A DNA stretch of 41,694 nt, taken from the NCBI GenBank assembly GCA_030539395.1, contig JAUNSC010000005.1, positions 1 to 41,694 on the forward strand, written 5' to 3'. Shown here piece by piece: positions 7,263-14,490 of this stretch. Position numbers and translations under genes: made by a program. How positions within the stretch are numbered: the first letter of the stretch is position 1; every line of letters begins with the position of its first letter. The notes beneath the pieces are model-generated. The model ran no database searches, was not told where the DNA came from, and saw only the letters and a program-made list of their open reading frames with translations. Source of the stretch: Eubacteriales bacterium (GTDB lineage Bacteria > Bacillota > Clostridia > Lachnospirales > Lachnospiraceae).

Positions 7263-8174
7263 ATGAAGATAGACAGGCTGATAGGAATATTGTCGATCTT
7301 ACTGCAGGAAGAAAAGACAACGGCTCCTGAGCTGGCAGAAAGATTTGAAGTATCGCGGAGAACTATAAACCGTGATATTGAAGATCTGTGTAAGGCCGGG
7401 ATTCCAATAAAGACTGCTCAGGGCACCGGCGGAGGAATCAGCATTATGGATGGATATCGCATGGACAGGACAATCCTGACATCAAAGGACATGCAGATGA
7501 TCCTTGCGGGGCTTAGGAGTCTGGATAGTGTAAGTGGAAGCAGCTACTATGGTCAGCTAATGGAGAAGATCCAGACCGGATCATCGGATTTCCTTAGTGG
7601 AAGGGATTCCATGCTGATTGATCTGTCATCTTGGTATAAAGGTTCTCTTGCTCCAAAGATTGAGGTCATCCAGAGTGCGATAGAAAACAGACATCTTCTG
7701 GGATTTAAGTATTATGCACCGTCAGGAGAAAGCGGCAGGATGATAGAGCCGTATTATCTGGTTTTTCAATGGTCAAGCTGGTATGTGTGGGGATGGTGTT
7801 CAGATCGAGAGGATTATAGGCTGTTCAAGCTGAACCGCATGGACGGAGTTGTAGAAACGGAGAAAGATTTTGTCTGTCGAAATGCACCTATGCCAGATCT
7901 GTCGAATGAGAAGATATTTCCAGGTGGCATAAAGGTGAAGGCGCTTTTTACGCCGGATATGAAATGGCGGCTGGTTGAAGAGTTTGGACCGCATTGCTTT
8001 ACTGAAGCGGATGATGGGAACCTGCTCTTTACGGCGGATTATACGGATATGGATAACCTTGTAACGTGGCTTATGACTTTCGGAGCGAAGGCTGAAGTGC
8101 TGGAGCCGGTCGAGGCGCGTGATATCATTCGCAGGAATGCGGAGCAGACATTAAAAATATATATGGAGGATTAG
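7263..8174 (+). CDS. YafY/WYL-domain transcriptional regulator
   Basis: This 303-residue regulator has a DeoR-type helix-turn-helix at the N-terminus (ELAERFEVSRRTINRDIEDL, about 22-41) and a WYL domain around 130-195 with the aromatic signature SSWYVWGWCSDREDYRLFKL. A C-terminal WCX-like extension follows (about 225-300), ending in AEQTLKIYMED. WYL domains sense ligands; several family members respond to single-stranded DNA or DNA damage, others to small molecules. It heads a compact operon: the VOC gene starts 4 bp after its stop, and four more genes follow with tiny gaps or overlaps. It probably controls its own operon, but I see no clear palindrome that could serve as operator in the 90 bp before the ATG. 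Confidence 0.88.
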   Translation: MKIDRLIGILSILLQEEKTTAPELAERFEVSRRTINRDIEDLCKAGIPIKTAQGTGGGISIMDGYRMDRTILTSKDMQMILAGLRSLDSVSGSSYYGQLMEKIQTGSSDFLSGRDSMLIDLSSWYKGSLAPKIEVIQSAIENRHLLGFKYYAPSGESGRMIEPYYLVFQWSSWYVWGWCSDREDYRLFKLNRMDGVVETEKDFVCRNAPMPDLSNEKIFPGGIKVKALFTPDMKWRLVEEFGPHCFTEADDGNLLFTADYTDMDNLVTWLMTFGAKAEVLEPVEARDIIRRNAEQTLKIYMED

Positions 8175-8178
8175 CATA

Positions 8179-8613
8179 ATGAGATTAGATGGTTTTGGAT
8201 TATTCGTTGAGGACATGGCAAAGATGATCCGTTTCTACAGGGACGTATTTGGATTTGAAATCAAGGAAAAAGAGAATACATCAAATGTTTATCTTGTCAA
8301 AGATGGAACGTTGTTTCTGTTATATGGCAGGAAAGATTTTGAGAAGATGACAAGTCGGAAATATGAGTATGTTAAGGGACTGAACGGTCATTTTGAATTA
8401 GCATTGTATGTCGATACATTTGAAGAGGTAGATGAGGCATATAAGAAGGCTGTGGAAAACGGTGCGACATCGGTGCTCACGCCGGAGCTTGAACCCTGGG
8501 GCCAGAGAACATGCTATATCGCAGATCCGGAAGGAAATCTGATTGAGATCGGTTCATGGAATAAGCCTTATGAAGAGAAGGATCTGATGGGGGATGACAG
8601 TTATGGCATTTGA
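8179..8613 (+). CDS. VOC (glyoxalase/bleomycin-resistance/dioxygenase fold) protein
   Basis: This 144-residue protein has the two-module VOC fold. The N-terminal module reads GFGLFVEDMAKMIRFYRDVF and the C-terminal module GQRTCYIADPEGNLIEIGSW, with the terminal Glu of ..NLIEIG.. at a usual metal-ligand position. Members bind or modify small molecules, including drug-sequestering proteins. It lies second in the WYL operon and overlaps the next start by about 11 bases, which implies translational coupling. Substrate unknown. The position of the acidic ligand fits a metal-binding VOC, but the matching His in the first module is not obvious, so a non-catalytic binder is also possible. Confidence 0.85.
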   Translation: MRLDGFGLFVEDMAKMIRFYRDVFGFEIKEKENTSNVYLVKDGTLFLLYGRKDFEKMTSRKYEYVKGLNGHFELALYVDTFEEVDEAYKKAVENGATSVLTPELEPWGQRTCYIADPEGNLIEIGSWNKPYEEKDLMGDDSYGI

Positions 8614-9289
8614 TTACAAGAAGGAATATAAAGAATTTTACATACCGAAGGGAACTCCTTCTATCGTGACTGTACCGAAAATGAATTACATAGCGGTAAG
8701 GGGCAGCGGAAATCCCAATGATGAAGATGGCGAATACAGGCAGGCTATAGGTCTTCTGTATGGAATCGCATTTACGATTAAGATGAGTAAAAAGGGCGAT
8801 CATCAGATAGACGGATACTTCGATTATGTGGTGCCGCCTTTGGAAGGATTCTGGTGGCAGGGTGAGCGGCATCCGGTGGATGCCATGGTGCGAACCGACC
8901 GAGCCGGCAGGCGAGACGGTGTGGTTGGTGTTGATTATGCACATAAGGATACTTTTCAGTGGATATCCGTCATCCGTTTGCCGGAATTTGTTACGAAAGA
9001 AGATGTCGACTGGGCTGTCAGAGAAGCGAAGGAAAAGAAGAAGCAGGATTTTTCAAAGGTCGAGTTTTTCACCTATGATGAAGGACTATGTGTACAGTGT
9101 ATGCATATCGGGCCATATGATGATGAGCCTGCCACGGTAGAGGTGATGCACCGCTTTATGGAAGAACAGGGGTATGCTCTCGATATCACTGACCAGCGGT
9201 ATCATCATGAGATTTATCTGAGCGATGCACGTAAGGTTGCCCCGGAGAAGCTGAAGACCGTGGTAAGGCATCCGATAAGGAGTGCTTGA
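8603..9289 (+). CDS. GyrI-like small-molecule-binding domain protein
   Basis: This 228-residue protein belongs to the GyrI-like (AraC effector-binding / SOUL-related) group with no DNA-binding domain. Recognisable pieces are the start FDYKKEYKEFYIPKGTPSIV, the QAIGLLYGIAFTIKMSKKG helix, an aromatic pocket region PPLEGFWWQGER, and the C-terminal HIGPYDDEP and HHEIYLSD blocks; the Glu in the last is the usual conserved acid. Some GyrI-like proteins are known to hydrolyse cyclopropane-bearing genotoxins and others just bind drugs. The ATG at 8603 is preferred to 8594 because GGGGGAT sits at a proper distance. It overlaps the VOC gene and ends 5 bases before the next start. Confidence 0.82.
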   Translation: MAFDYKKEYKEFYIPKGTPSIVTVPKMNYIAVRGSGNPNDEDGEYRQAIGLLYGIAFTIKMSKKGDHQIDGYFDYVVPPLEGFWWQGERHPVDAMVRTDRAGRRDGVVGVDYAHKDTFQWISVIRLPEFVTKEDVDWAVREAKEKKKQDFSKVEFFTYDEGLCVQCMHIGPYDDEPATVEVMHRFMEEQGYALDITDQRYHHEIYLSDARKVAPEKLKTVVRHPIRSA

Positions 9290-9293
9290 ATGT

Positions 9294-10040
9294 ATGGAAT
9301 ATATCAGAGTTACGAAGGAAAATCTTGTAAAGGAGCACATCTGCTGTGCCATTTCAAACAAAAAGGATGTGCAGGTAGCATCGAAAAAAGCTTGGCTTGC
9401 AGACAGGCTTGATGAAGGACTTGTGTTTCTTAAGAGCGAGGAACGTGGTAAGTGCTTTATCGAATATCTCCCTGCGGAGAATGCATGGAATCCCATCAAT
9501 GCTCCGGGGTATATGTATATAGATTGTCTGTGGGTATCAGGTTCTTTCAAGGGACATGGATATTCAAGTGATCTGCTTTCCGAATGTATTAAGGACAGCA
9601 AGGAGAAGGAAAAGAAGGGGTTGTGTATTCTGGCGGCAGCGAAGAAAAAACCGTTCTTGGCAGATCCGAAGTTCTTAAAGTACAAAGGCTTTGAGGTCTG
9701 TGATGAGGCCGATAACGGAATTCAATTATGGTATCTGTCGTTTGAGAAGGGAGCAGAGGCTCCTTCGTTCAAAGAATGTGCAAAGCATCCACATATAGAT
9801 GAAGATGGCTATGTTCTATTCTATACAAACCAGTGCCCGTTTAATGCGAAGTATGTGCCGGTTTTGGAAGAGACGGCTGAGAAGAATGGTATATCCTTCA
9901 AGGCTGTAAAGATTGAGAGCAGAGAGGATGCTCAGAATGCACCGACTCCGATCACAACATATGCTCTGTTTCATGACGGTGAGTATGTCACTAATGAGCA
10001 GATGAATGATAAGAAGTTCTTGAAGTTTATCAATGGGTAG
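9294..10040 (+). CDS. GNAT acetyltransferase with C-terminal YoaP-like domain
   Basis: These 248 residues combine a GNAT-type N-terminal half (about 1-150, with the acetyl-CoA-site stretch WVSGSFKGHGYSSDLLSECI) and a C-terminal YoaP-like segment (about 165-248) carrying a TNQCPFNAKYVPVLEE motif and ending TNEQMNDKKFLKFING. YoaP-type GNATs are widespread and uncharacterised; the second part resembles a thioredoxin-like fold with one Cys (QCPF). AAGGAG precedes the ATG at 9294; the preceding GTG at 9282 falls inside the upstream gene and has no suitable ribosome site. It is the fourth gene of the WYL operon. Acetylation of a small molecule is plausible; the substrate is not known. Confidence 0.82.
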   Translation: MEYIRVTKENLVKEHICCAISNKKDVQVASKKAWLADRLDEGLVFLKSEERGKCFIEYLPAENAWNPINAPGYMYIDCLWVSGSFKGHGYSSDLLSECIKDSKEKEKKGLCILAAAKKKPFLADPKFLKYKGFEVCDEADNGIQLWYLSFEKGAEAPSFKECAKHPHIDEDGYVLFYTNQCPFNAKYVPVLEETAEKNGISFKAVKIESREDAQNAPTPITTYALFHDGEYVTNEQMNDKKFLKFING

Positions 10041-10051
10041 GAGGAAATGAT

Positions 10052-10366
10052 ATGGCATCAACAAAAGAGTATCTGGATTTTGTCATAGAACAATTATCAT
10101 GGCTGGATGAAATCAGCAGCCGGGCAATGATGGGAGAATACATCCTTTATTATCGAGGAAGGGTGTTTGGAGGAATATACGATGACAGACTTCTGGTGAA
10201 GCCGGTTCCGGCGGCTGTAAAGCTGATGCCGGATGCTGAAATGGAACTGCCTTATGAAGGAGCCAAAGAGATGATTCTGGTTGATGATGTGGACAATCGG
10301 GAGTTTCTGTGTGAGCTGATTGAAAGTATGTGGGAAGAACTGCCGGAGAAAAAAAAGAAAAAATAA
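10052..10366 (+). CDS. TfoX/Sxy N-terminal domain family protein
   Basis: This gene encodes 104 residues matching the TfoX N-terminal domain: an N-terminal helix pair (EYLDFVIEQLSWLDEISSRA), the beta strands MMGEYILYYRGRVFGGIYDD, and a KPVPAAVKLMPDAEM segment, ending in a Lys-rich tail. In gamma-proteobacteria TfoX/Sxy turns on competence genes with CRP; the stand-alone domain in Firmicutes has no assigned role and is common in stress or resistance clusters. GAGGAAATGAT leads into the ATG. It is the last gene of the WYL operon and a hairpin terminator follows. Confidence 0.85.
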   Translation: MASTKEYLDFVIEQLSWLDEISSRAMMGEYILYYRGRVFGGIYDDRLLVKPVPAAVKLMPDAEMELPYEGAKEMILVDDVDNREFLCELIESMWEELPEKKKKK

Positions 10367-10378
10367 AAAAGAACCGTT

Positions 10379-10420
10379 GTGGCTGATGGAGAAGTTTTTT
10401 TCTGCCAGCCACTATTTTTT
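10379..10420 (+). terminator. probable terminator of the WYL operon
   Basis: GTGGCTG (10379-10385) pairs with CAGCCAC (10406-10412), followed by TATTTTTT. The loop is long (20 nt), so the call is moderate. Confidence 0.6.
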
Positions 10421-10488
10421 GCTCAAAAATCGGAAAAAGCCATTAACTCATACCCAGACCTTCAGAAAAGCTGAAGGAGGTCTGAGTG

Positions 10489-10596
10489 ATGTATATCCTG
10501 GAATATAAGGACGGAGTGAAACCAGAAAAGCTAAGTCCGAAGGCAAAAGCCAATATGGAGCGCCGTTTGCGAACTTTTTGCGAACGGCGCTTTTAG
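10489..10596 (+). CDS. 35-residue peptide ORF upstream of the recombinase remnant
   Basis: This small ORF has a strong AAGGAGG ribosome site nine bases before the ATG. The product is basic and predicted helical (YILEYKDGVKPEKLSPKAKA then Arg-rich). Its last codons form one arm of a GC-rich hairpin that ends in TTTT, so the gene end and a terminator overlap. Function is unknown. In conjugative and phage-like elements, short ORFs often sit just before the serine recombinase; here it is probably the surviving end of an element. Confidence 0.4.
   Translation: MYILEYKDGVKPEKLSPKAKANMERRLRTFCERRF
10560..10594 (+). terminator. GC-rich hairpin with T tail inside the end of a small ORF
   Basis: GCGCCGTTTGC (10560-10570) pairs with GCGAACGGCGC (10580-10590), with one G-U pair, a 9-nt loop and TTTT after it. 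Confidence 0.65.
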
Positions 10597-10677
10597 CGCT
10601 GACAGACAGAACAAAACCCGACATAATGAAGTTCCGGGGATACCGTGTGACGATGAGTAACCGAAGGGAGGGATACG

Positions 10678-11046
10678 GTGAAGAAGAAAAAATGCTATAT
10701 CTACACGCGTGTTTCCACAGCTGCTTAGACAGAAGGATACAGCCTGGAAGCACAGCAGGAACGACTCCGCGAATATGCCGATTATAAGAACCTTGAAATC
10801 GCCGGTGAGTATTGTGATGCTGGTAAGTCCGGAAAGAGCATAGTTGGAAGACCTGCATTCTTAAAAATGCTGGATGATATATCCCGTGAGAAGGATAATG
10901 TCTCTTTCGTACTGGTATTCAAACTGTCGCGCTTTGGACGGAATGCGGCAGATATCCTGAAGTCCCTTCTGCTGTTAGAGGACTATGAGGTTGATCTTAT
11001 CTGCGTGGAGGATGCCATAGACAGCTCCACCGCATGGTGCGTTTAA
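10678..11046 (+). pseudogene. serine site-specific recombinase (large resolvase family), truncated
   Basis: The GTG at 10678 follows AGGGAGG. Translation gives CYIYTRVSTAA, a TAG, then TEGYSLEAQQERLREYA and further the resolvase core (DAGKSGKSIVGRPAF and FKLSRFGRNAADILKSLLLL). The Tyr-Thr-Arg-Val-Ser region holds the nucleophilic Ser of serine recombinases. Two lesions are clear: an internal TAG at 10726-10728, and loss of everything after about residue 120, where the recombinase zinc-ribbon and coiled-coil domains should follow. The frame closes soon after the break (TAA 11044-11046). It is a relic of a mobile element that lost mobility, possibly the element that brought the neighbouring cargo. 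Confidence 0.85.
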
Positions 11047-11271
11047 CAAACTTATCAATATAGACCAATAAAGTTATCTTTCATGATAACGAATAGTAAG
11101 AAATCTATGGTAACATCCTATCCGTAGTGGTAGTTTCTTCCAGGCGTATAAAGAAGAAATCAAACTTTCCGATGGAGGAAGCGGAGAGGACGGCGGAATG
11201 GGAAACAATTCCCCCATAGGCAATGCAATTTGCTTTTATGGGGGAATGCTGTTTTAATCGGCCATTTTGAG
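11047..11271. other. 225-bp stretch between recombinase remnant and ABC permease
   Basis: I find no convincing gene. An open stretch at 11114-11266 has no start codon with a ribosome site and resembles a gene end (YKEEIKLSDGGSGEDGGMGN), perhaps of another mobile-element gene. A strong inverted repeat lies at its end. Confidence 0.4.
11208..11247. terminator. strong hairpin, likely terminator of the minus-strand ABC operon
   Basis: ATTCCCCCATA (11208-11218) pairs perfectly with TATGGGGGAAT (11237-11247), with extra GCAA/TTGC pairing inside. On the minus strand it lies 25 bp after the permease stop codon and is followed by TGTTT. It could act in either direction. Confidence 0.65.
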
Positions 11272-13755
11272 TTATTCAATAGCTTCAATAGAATCTACAA
11301 TGTTCATTTTCGCAATAGAACGCAGCGGAATTGCCGTTGCCAGCAGGCAGGCCGTAATAGATATGATTGCAGCTTCAATAATCGCTATAGCAGGAATAGA
11401 CACAAGCTGTAAGGCGTCTGTCTGTACTGCTCCGACAAAAATACAGCAGATATAGCCCAACACTGCACCAACTACTGACGCAAAGATACCGTAATAAGCA
11501 CCCTCCCACAAAAATGTTTTGTAAAGGCTTGCGGCGCTCATTCCGATAGCCCGCTGCATACCAATCTCACCGACACGGGTATGAATATTGCTGTAAACAG
11601 TGTTGATGATATTCAAGATGCCGATAATACCGATAAAGACGATCAAGACCCAGCACAGCATTCTGATCTGTTCAAAACTCTCTGCCATTTCATTTCTGCT
11701 TTGGAGGTAGGAAAGCCAATGCGTTCCCGGATATTCGCTGCACCAGTTGTCCAGCCAGCTTTCAAAAGCATCTGTGTCAGCGTTATCCTGTAACGTAGGG
11801 TAAACTTCCGAATAGTTGTCATTTCCAAGCAACGAACGATATATTTCATCGTTCACTATGAGCTGTACACCGTTTGCAAATCCATTCTTGTTGATTGTGA
11901 TTGGCGTGTCAATCAGTCCTACAACACGAAGCGTTTTATCCCTCAGCCAGATGGTATCACCCACAGCAAGAACCGTATGCTGCACAGGTGTATCGCCATA
12001 GGAAAATGCAATTGGATTTTTGACGAAACAACCCGTTCCATCATTTAAAGCCTGTTTATTCTGATCGGACAGGCGGTTGGAAGTGTGGAGTTGCAATTGC
12101 GCTTCATCAACATTTACAATCTGTAAAGTTTCATGGCTCTGCACAGACAAATCAGTTTCAAAGGGTAGTTCATCCCCGGCTCCCGGCATGAACACGGAAA
12201 GCCGGGTGGTAGAGATCCTCTCTATTGTATTATTTTCTTTCAAGGCTTCTACGGCTTCTGCTGGAATACCAACTGTTTCGTTTGTAATTGCATAGTCGCT
12301 AAAATACATATCCTGAACAGAGCTGCTGGTGTCAAGCAGTCCGGTAAAACTCTGTAAGGCAACGAATACGGTAATACTCATAACCAGAGACAGAATTGTA
12401 ACTACCGTTCTGCCACGCCCACGTTTCAGATTGAGCCTTGCATAATAGGATTCAAAGTTGCGGATTTTGCGATTTCTTTTTACCCTGCGTTTGATTTTCA
12501 CAGCTTGCCCCGACATAGCAACAGTCGGAGATATATGGGATGCGTACCGAGCAGCAGGAAAGGCGGCCAGCAGAGCAAACAGAAGTGTGACTGCAATACT
12601 GGCAGAGAGCATCGGCAGTTTTACCGTACTGGCAGCGCTGATTGCAGAGTTTAATTCGGAAATGCTGTTTGCCATGAACAGATCGGGATTGAGAACCCCC
12701 GTAGCCGCAATCAATACACCTTTTGCCGACAATGTACCGAGCAGCAGTCCGACAGGAATACCGGCTCCACAAAGAATCAAAAGCTGTAAGGAAACCAAAC
12801 GATAGATTTGACCCCGTTCTCCGCCAATAGCACGAAGTGTTCCGTATTCTTTGATGCGCTTTGTGATAGAGATTTTCAGAATGTTGTAGATTACCAGCCC
12901 GGCCGCCAGCAAAACCAGTACACCCACCAAAATACACGCCGCAGTCATAAATGAAAATCCTGTGCCGGTATCGTTGTCTGTCGCTTCATCATAGGAAATA
13001 CCGATAGCGTCAAGCAAAACCCAGTTATATTGGATATACCGTTCATCCACATTCAAATTTTCTGCGAGAGCATAAATGATGCTTTGAAAATTCTGCTTGT
13101 CATAAGTCTTAAAATCAGTGGAATAAAGCAGATATTCTTCTGGCAACAGTTCTTCTGCGGTTCCATCTCCGACAATCCCCTCAACCGTACCCGATGCGTA
13201 GCCGATATAGCTGCTTTCCAGAATACCCGTCAATACAAAATCGGCAGAATATTCTAACTCTGGCAGCGATCCGTCCATAACGGACGCACGCAAATCCAGA
13301 GAAACAGTATTTCCAATTACAGCGTTCAATCCAAGATATTGAAGCGCATCTTCCGACAGGGCGATCTCATTCGCTTCCTCCGGTAATCGGCCCTCTTTTA
13401 CGTTCCCGATTGCCGGGTACATAGATAATGCGTTATCGTGATATTCCCGGAGATATAAGGTCAGGCTGCTGTTGCCTAATGGCGTGCCGCCGACAAAGAT
13501 CGTATCGCCTACATCATACAGGCGATTATCTTTATGCAGCTTTTGTGCCTGTTTCATGCTAAGCTGATGAAAGGTCGCATAGCGGTTTCCGTTCAGCCCC
13601 GCTGCCTGCCCGATACGCATGGATTGCAATATACCAATAGACTGACCGACCACCGTTGTCATAATCGTGGACATGATAACCGCAACCAAAATCAGGATTG
13701 CCGTGATTTTCTGGGCTTTCAGTTCTTTCCATGCAAGTGTTAAATAGGATTTCAT
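11272..13755 (-). CDS. ABC transporter permease, FtsX/MacB-like, large (827 aa)
   Basis: This is a large permease with an N-terminal anchor (about 17-37), a big extracytoplasmic region (about 45-260), a three-helix FtsX block (about 275-400), then a second module with an anchor (about 440-460), a second outside domain and a final FtsX block (about 705-825). Key helices include ILILVAVIMSTIMTTVVG and ILVGVLVLLAAGLVIYNIL. Such two-module permeases work with a MacB-like ATPase to export or remove antimicrobial peptides, or to signal to a kinase. The ATG overlaps the stop of the ATPase gene by four bases (ATGA). It lies downstream of a response regulator and kinase on the same strand. The substrate cannot be read from sequence. 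Confidence 0.88.
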   Translation of the reverse strand: MKSYLTLAWKELKAQKITAILILVAVIMSTIMTTVVGQSIGILQSMRIGQAAGLNGNRYATFHQLSMKQAQKLHKDNRLYDVGDTIFVGGTPLGNSSLTLYLREYHDNALSMYPAIGNVKEGRLPEEANEIALSEDALQYLGLNAVIGNTVSLDLRASVMDGSLPELEYSADFVLTGILESSYIGYASGTVEGIVGDGTAEELLPEEYLLYSTDFKTYDKQNFQSIIYALAENLNVDERYIQYNWVLLDAIGISYDEATDNDTGTGFSFMTAACILVGVLVLLAAGLVIYNILKISITKRIKEYGTLRAIGGERGQIYRLVSLQLLILCGAGIPVGLLLGTLSAKGVLIAATGVLNPDLFMANSISELNSAISAASTVKLPMLSASIAVTLLFALLAAFPAARYASHISPTVAMSGQAVKIKRRVKRNRKIRNFESYYARLNLKRGRGRTVVTILSLVMSITVFVALQSFTGLLDTSSSVQDMYFSDYAITNETVGIPAEAVEALKENNTIERISTTRLSVFMPGAGDELPFETDLSVQSHETLQIVNVDEAQLQLHTSNRLSDQNKQALNDGTGCFVKNPIAFSYGDTPVQHTVLAVGDTIWLRDKTLRVVGLIDTPITINKNGFANGVQLIVNDEIYRSLLGNDNYSEVYPTLQDNADTDAFESWLDNWCSEYPGTHWLSYLQSRNEMAESFEQIRMLCWVLIVFIGIIGILNIINTVYSNIHTRVGEIGMQRAIGMSAASLYKTFLWEGAYYGIFASVVGAVLGYICCIFVGAVQTDALQLVSIPAIAIIEAAIISITACLLATAIPLRSIAKMNIVDSIEAIE

Positions 13756-14426
13756 CTTGCTGTCACCTCCGAAAGAACGCCGTCCACAATTACAAATTGC
13801 CGGTCTGCCATTCTTGCAATGCGGCTGTCATGGGTAATAACAACAAGCGTTTTCCCGATTTTCTTCCATATATTTTGTAACATTTCCATAACCTCACCGC
13901 CGCTCTTGCTGTCCAGATTTCCAGTCGGTTCGTCAGCAAAAACAATATCTGGTTTTGCAATCAGGGCGCGGGCAATCGCTACACGTTGTTGCTGGCCGCC
14001 GGAAAGTTCATGGGGCAAATGTGTCAGCCGTTCACGAATACCTAACAAATCCGTAAGCTGATTTAGATATGCTTCGTCCGGCTGCTTTTTGTCCAGAAGC
14101 AAGGGCATGATGATGTTTTCTTTTGCAGTCAGTACGGGAAGCAGATTGAATTGCTGAAAGATAAATCCGATGCGCTGACGGCGAAATGTGGACAGTTCGT
14201 TGTCATTAAAACCGTAAATGTTTTTTCCATCGTATGTCAGACTGCCAGAAGTCGGCTTGTCCAGCCCGGACAGCAGGTGGAGCAGGGTACTTTTGCCGCT
14301 GCCAGATGGCCCCATAATAGAGATAAAATCGTTGGATGCAATTACAAGGTTGACTTTATCCAACGCAACAACACGGCTCTCGCCGCTGCCGTAGATTTTC
14401 GATAGTTCCTTTGCTTCAATGTTCAT
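13752..14426 (-). CDS. ABC transporter ATP-binding protein (MacB/LolD type)
   Basis: These 224 residues contain Walker A GPSGSGKST (about 39-47), the signature LSGGQQQRVAIARAL (about 142-156), Walker B IVFADEPTGNLD (about 160-171) and the H-loop in VITHDSRIAR. Length and motifs fit a MacB-type ATPase that powers an FtsX-domain permease. The ribosome site AGGAGAG ends just before TTTT and the ATG. This site is the 3' arm of a perfect hairpin (14431-14463), which could block translation of this gene. It overlaps the permease start by four bases, implying one unit. Regulation by the upstream two-component system is likely. Confidence 0.92.
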   Translation of the reverse strand: MNIEAKELSKIYGSGESRVVALDKVNLVIASNDFISIMGPSGSGKSTLLHLLSGLDKPTSGSLTYDGKNIYGFNDNELSTFRRQRIGFIFQQFNLLPVLTAKENIIMPLLLDKKQPDEAYLNQLTDLLGIRERLTHLPHELSGGQQQRVAIARALIAKPDIVFADEPTGNLDSKSGGEVMEMLQNIWKKIGKTLVVITHDSRIARMADRQFVIVDGVLSEVTAR

Positions 14427-14430
14427 AAAA

Positions 14431-14463
14431 ACACTCTCCTCGTTTGTAATATAAGGAGAGTGT
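14431..14463 (-). promoter_or_regulatory. hairpin masking the ribosome site of the ABC ATPase gene
   Basis: On the minus strand ACACTCTCCT pairs with AGGAGAGTGT (10-bp perfect stem, 13-nt loop), followed by TTTT and the ATPase ATG. The 3' arm is the Shine-Dalgarno sequence, so folding would hide it; with four T it may also act as a weak terminator. Confidence 0.65.
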
Positions 14464-14470
14464 AAAACAG

Positions 14471-14490
14471 AAATCTCAAAAATTGCTCAA
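14471..14490 (-). promoter_or_regulatory. candidate response-regulator site upstream of the ABC genes
   Basis: On the plus strand it reads AAATCTCAAAAATTGCTCAA; the copy at 16299-16318 is identical at 18 of 20 positions. On the minus strand it gives two TTGAG half-sites with an 11-bp period, a layout typical for OmpR-family binding. It overlaps the end of the kinase gene and lies 45-64 bp before the ATPase start. Confidence 0.6.
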
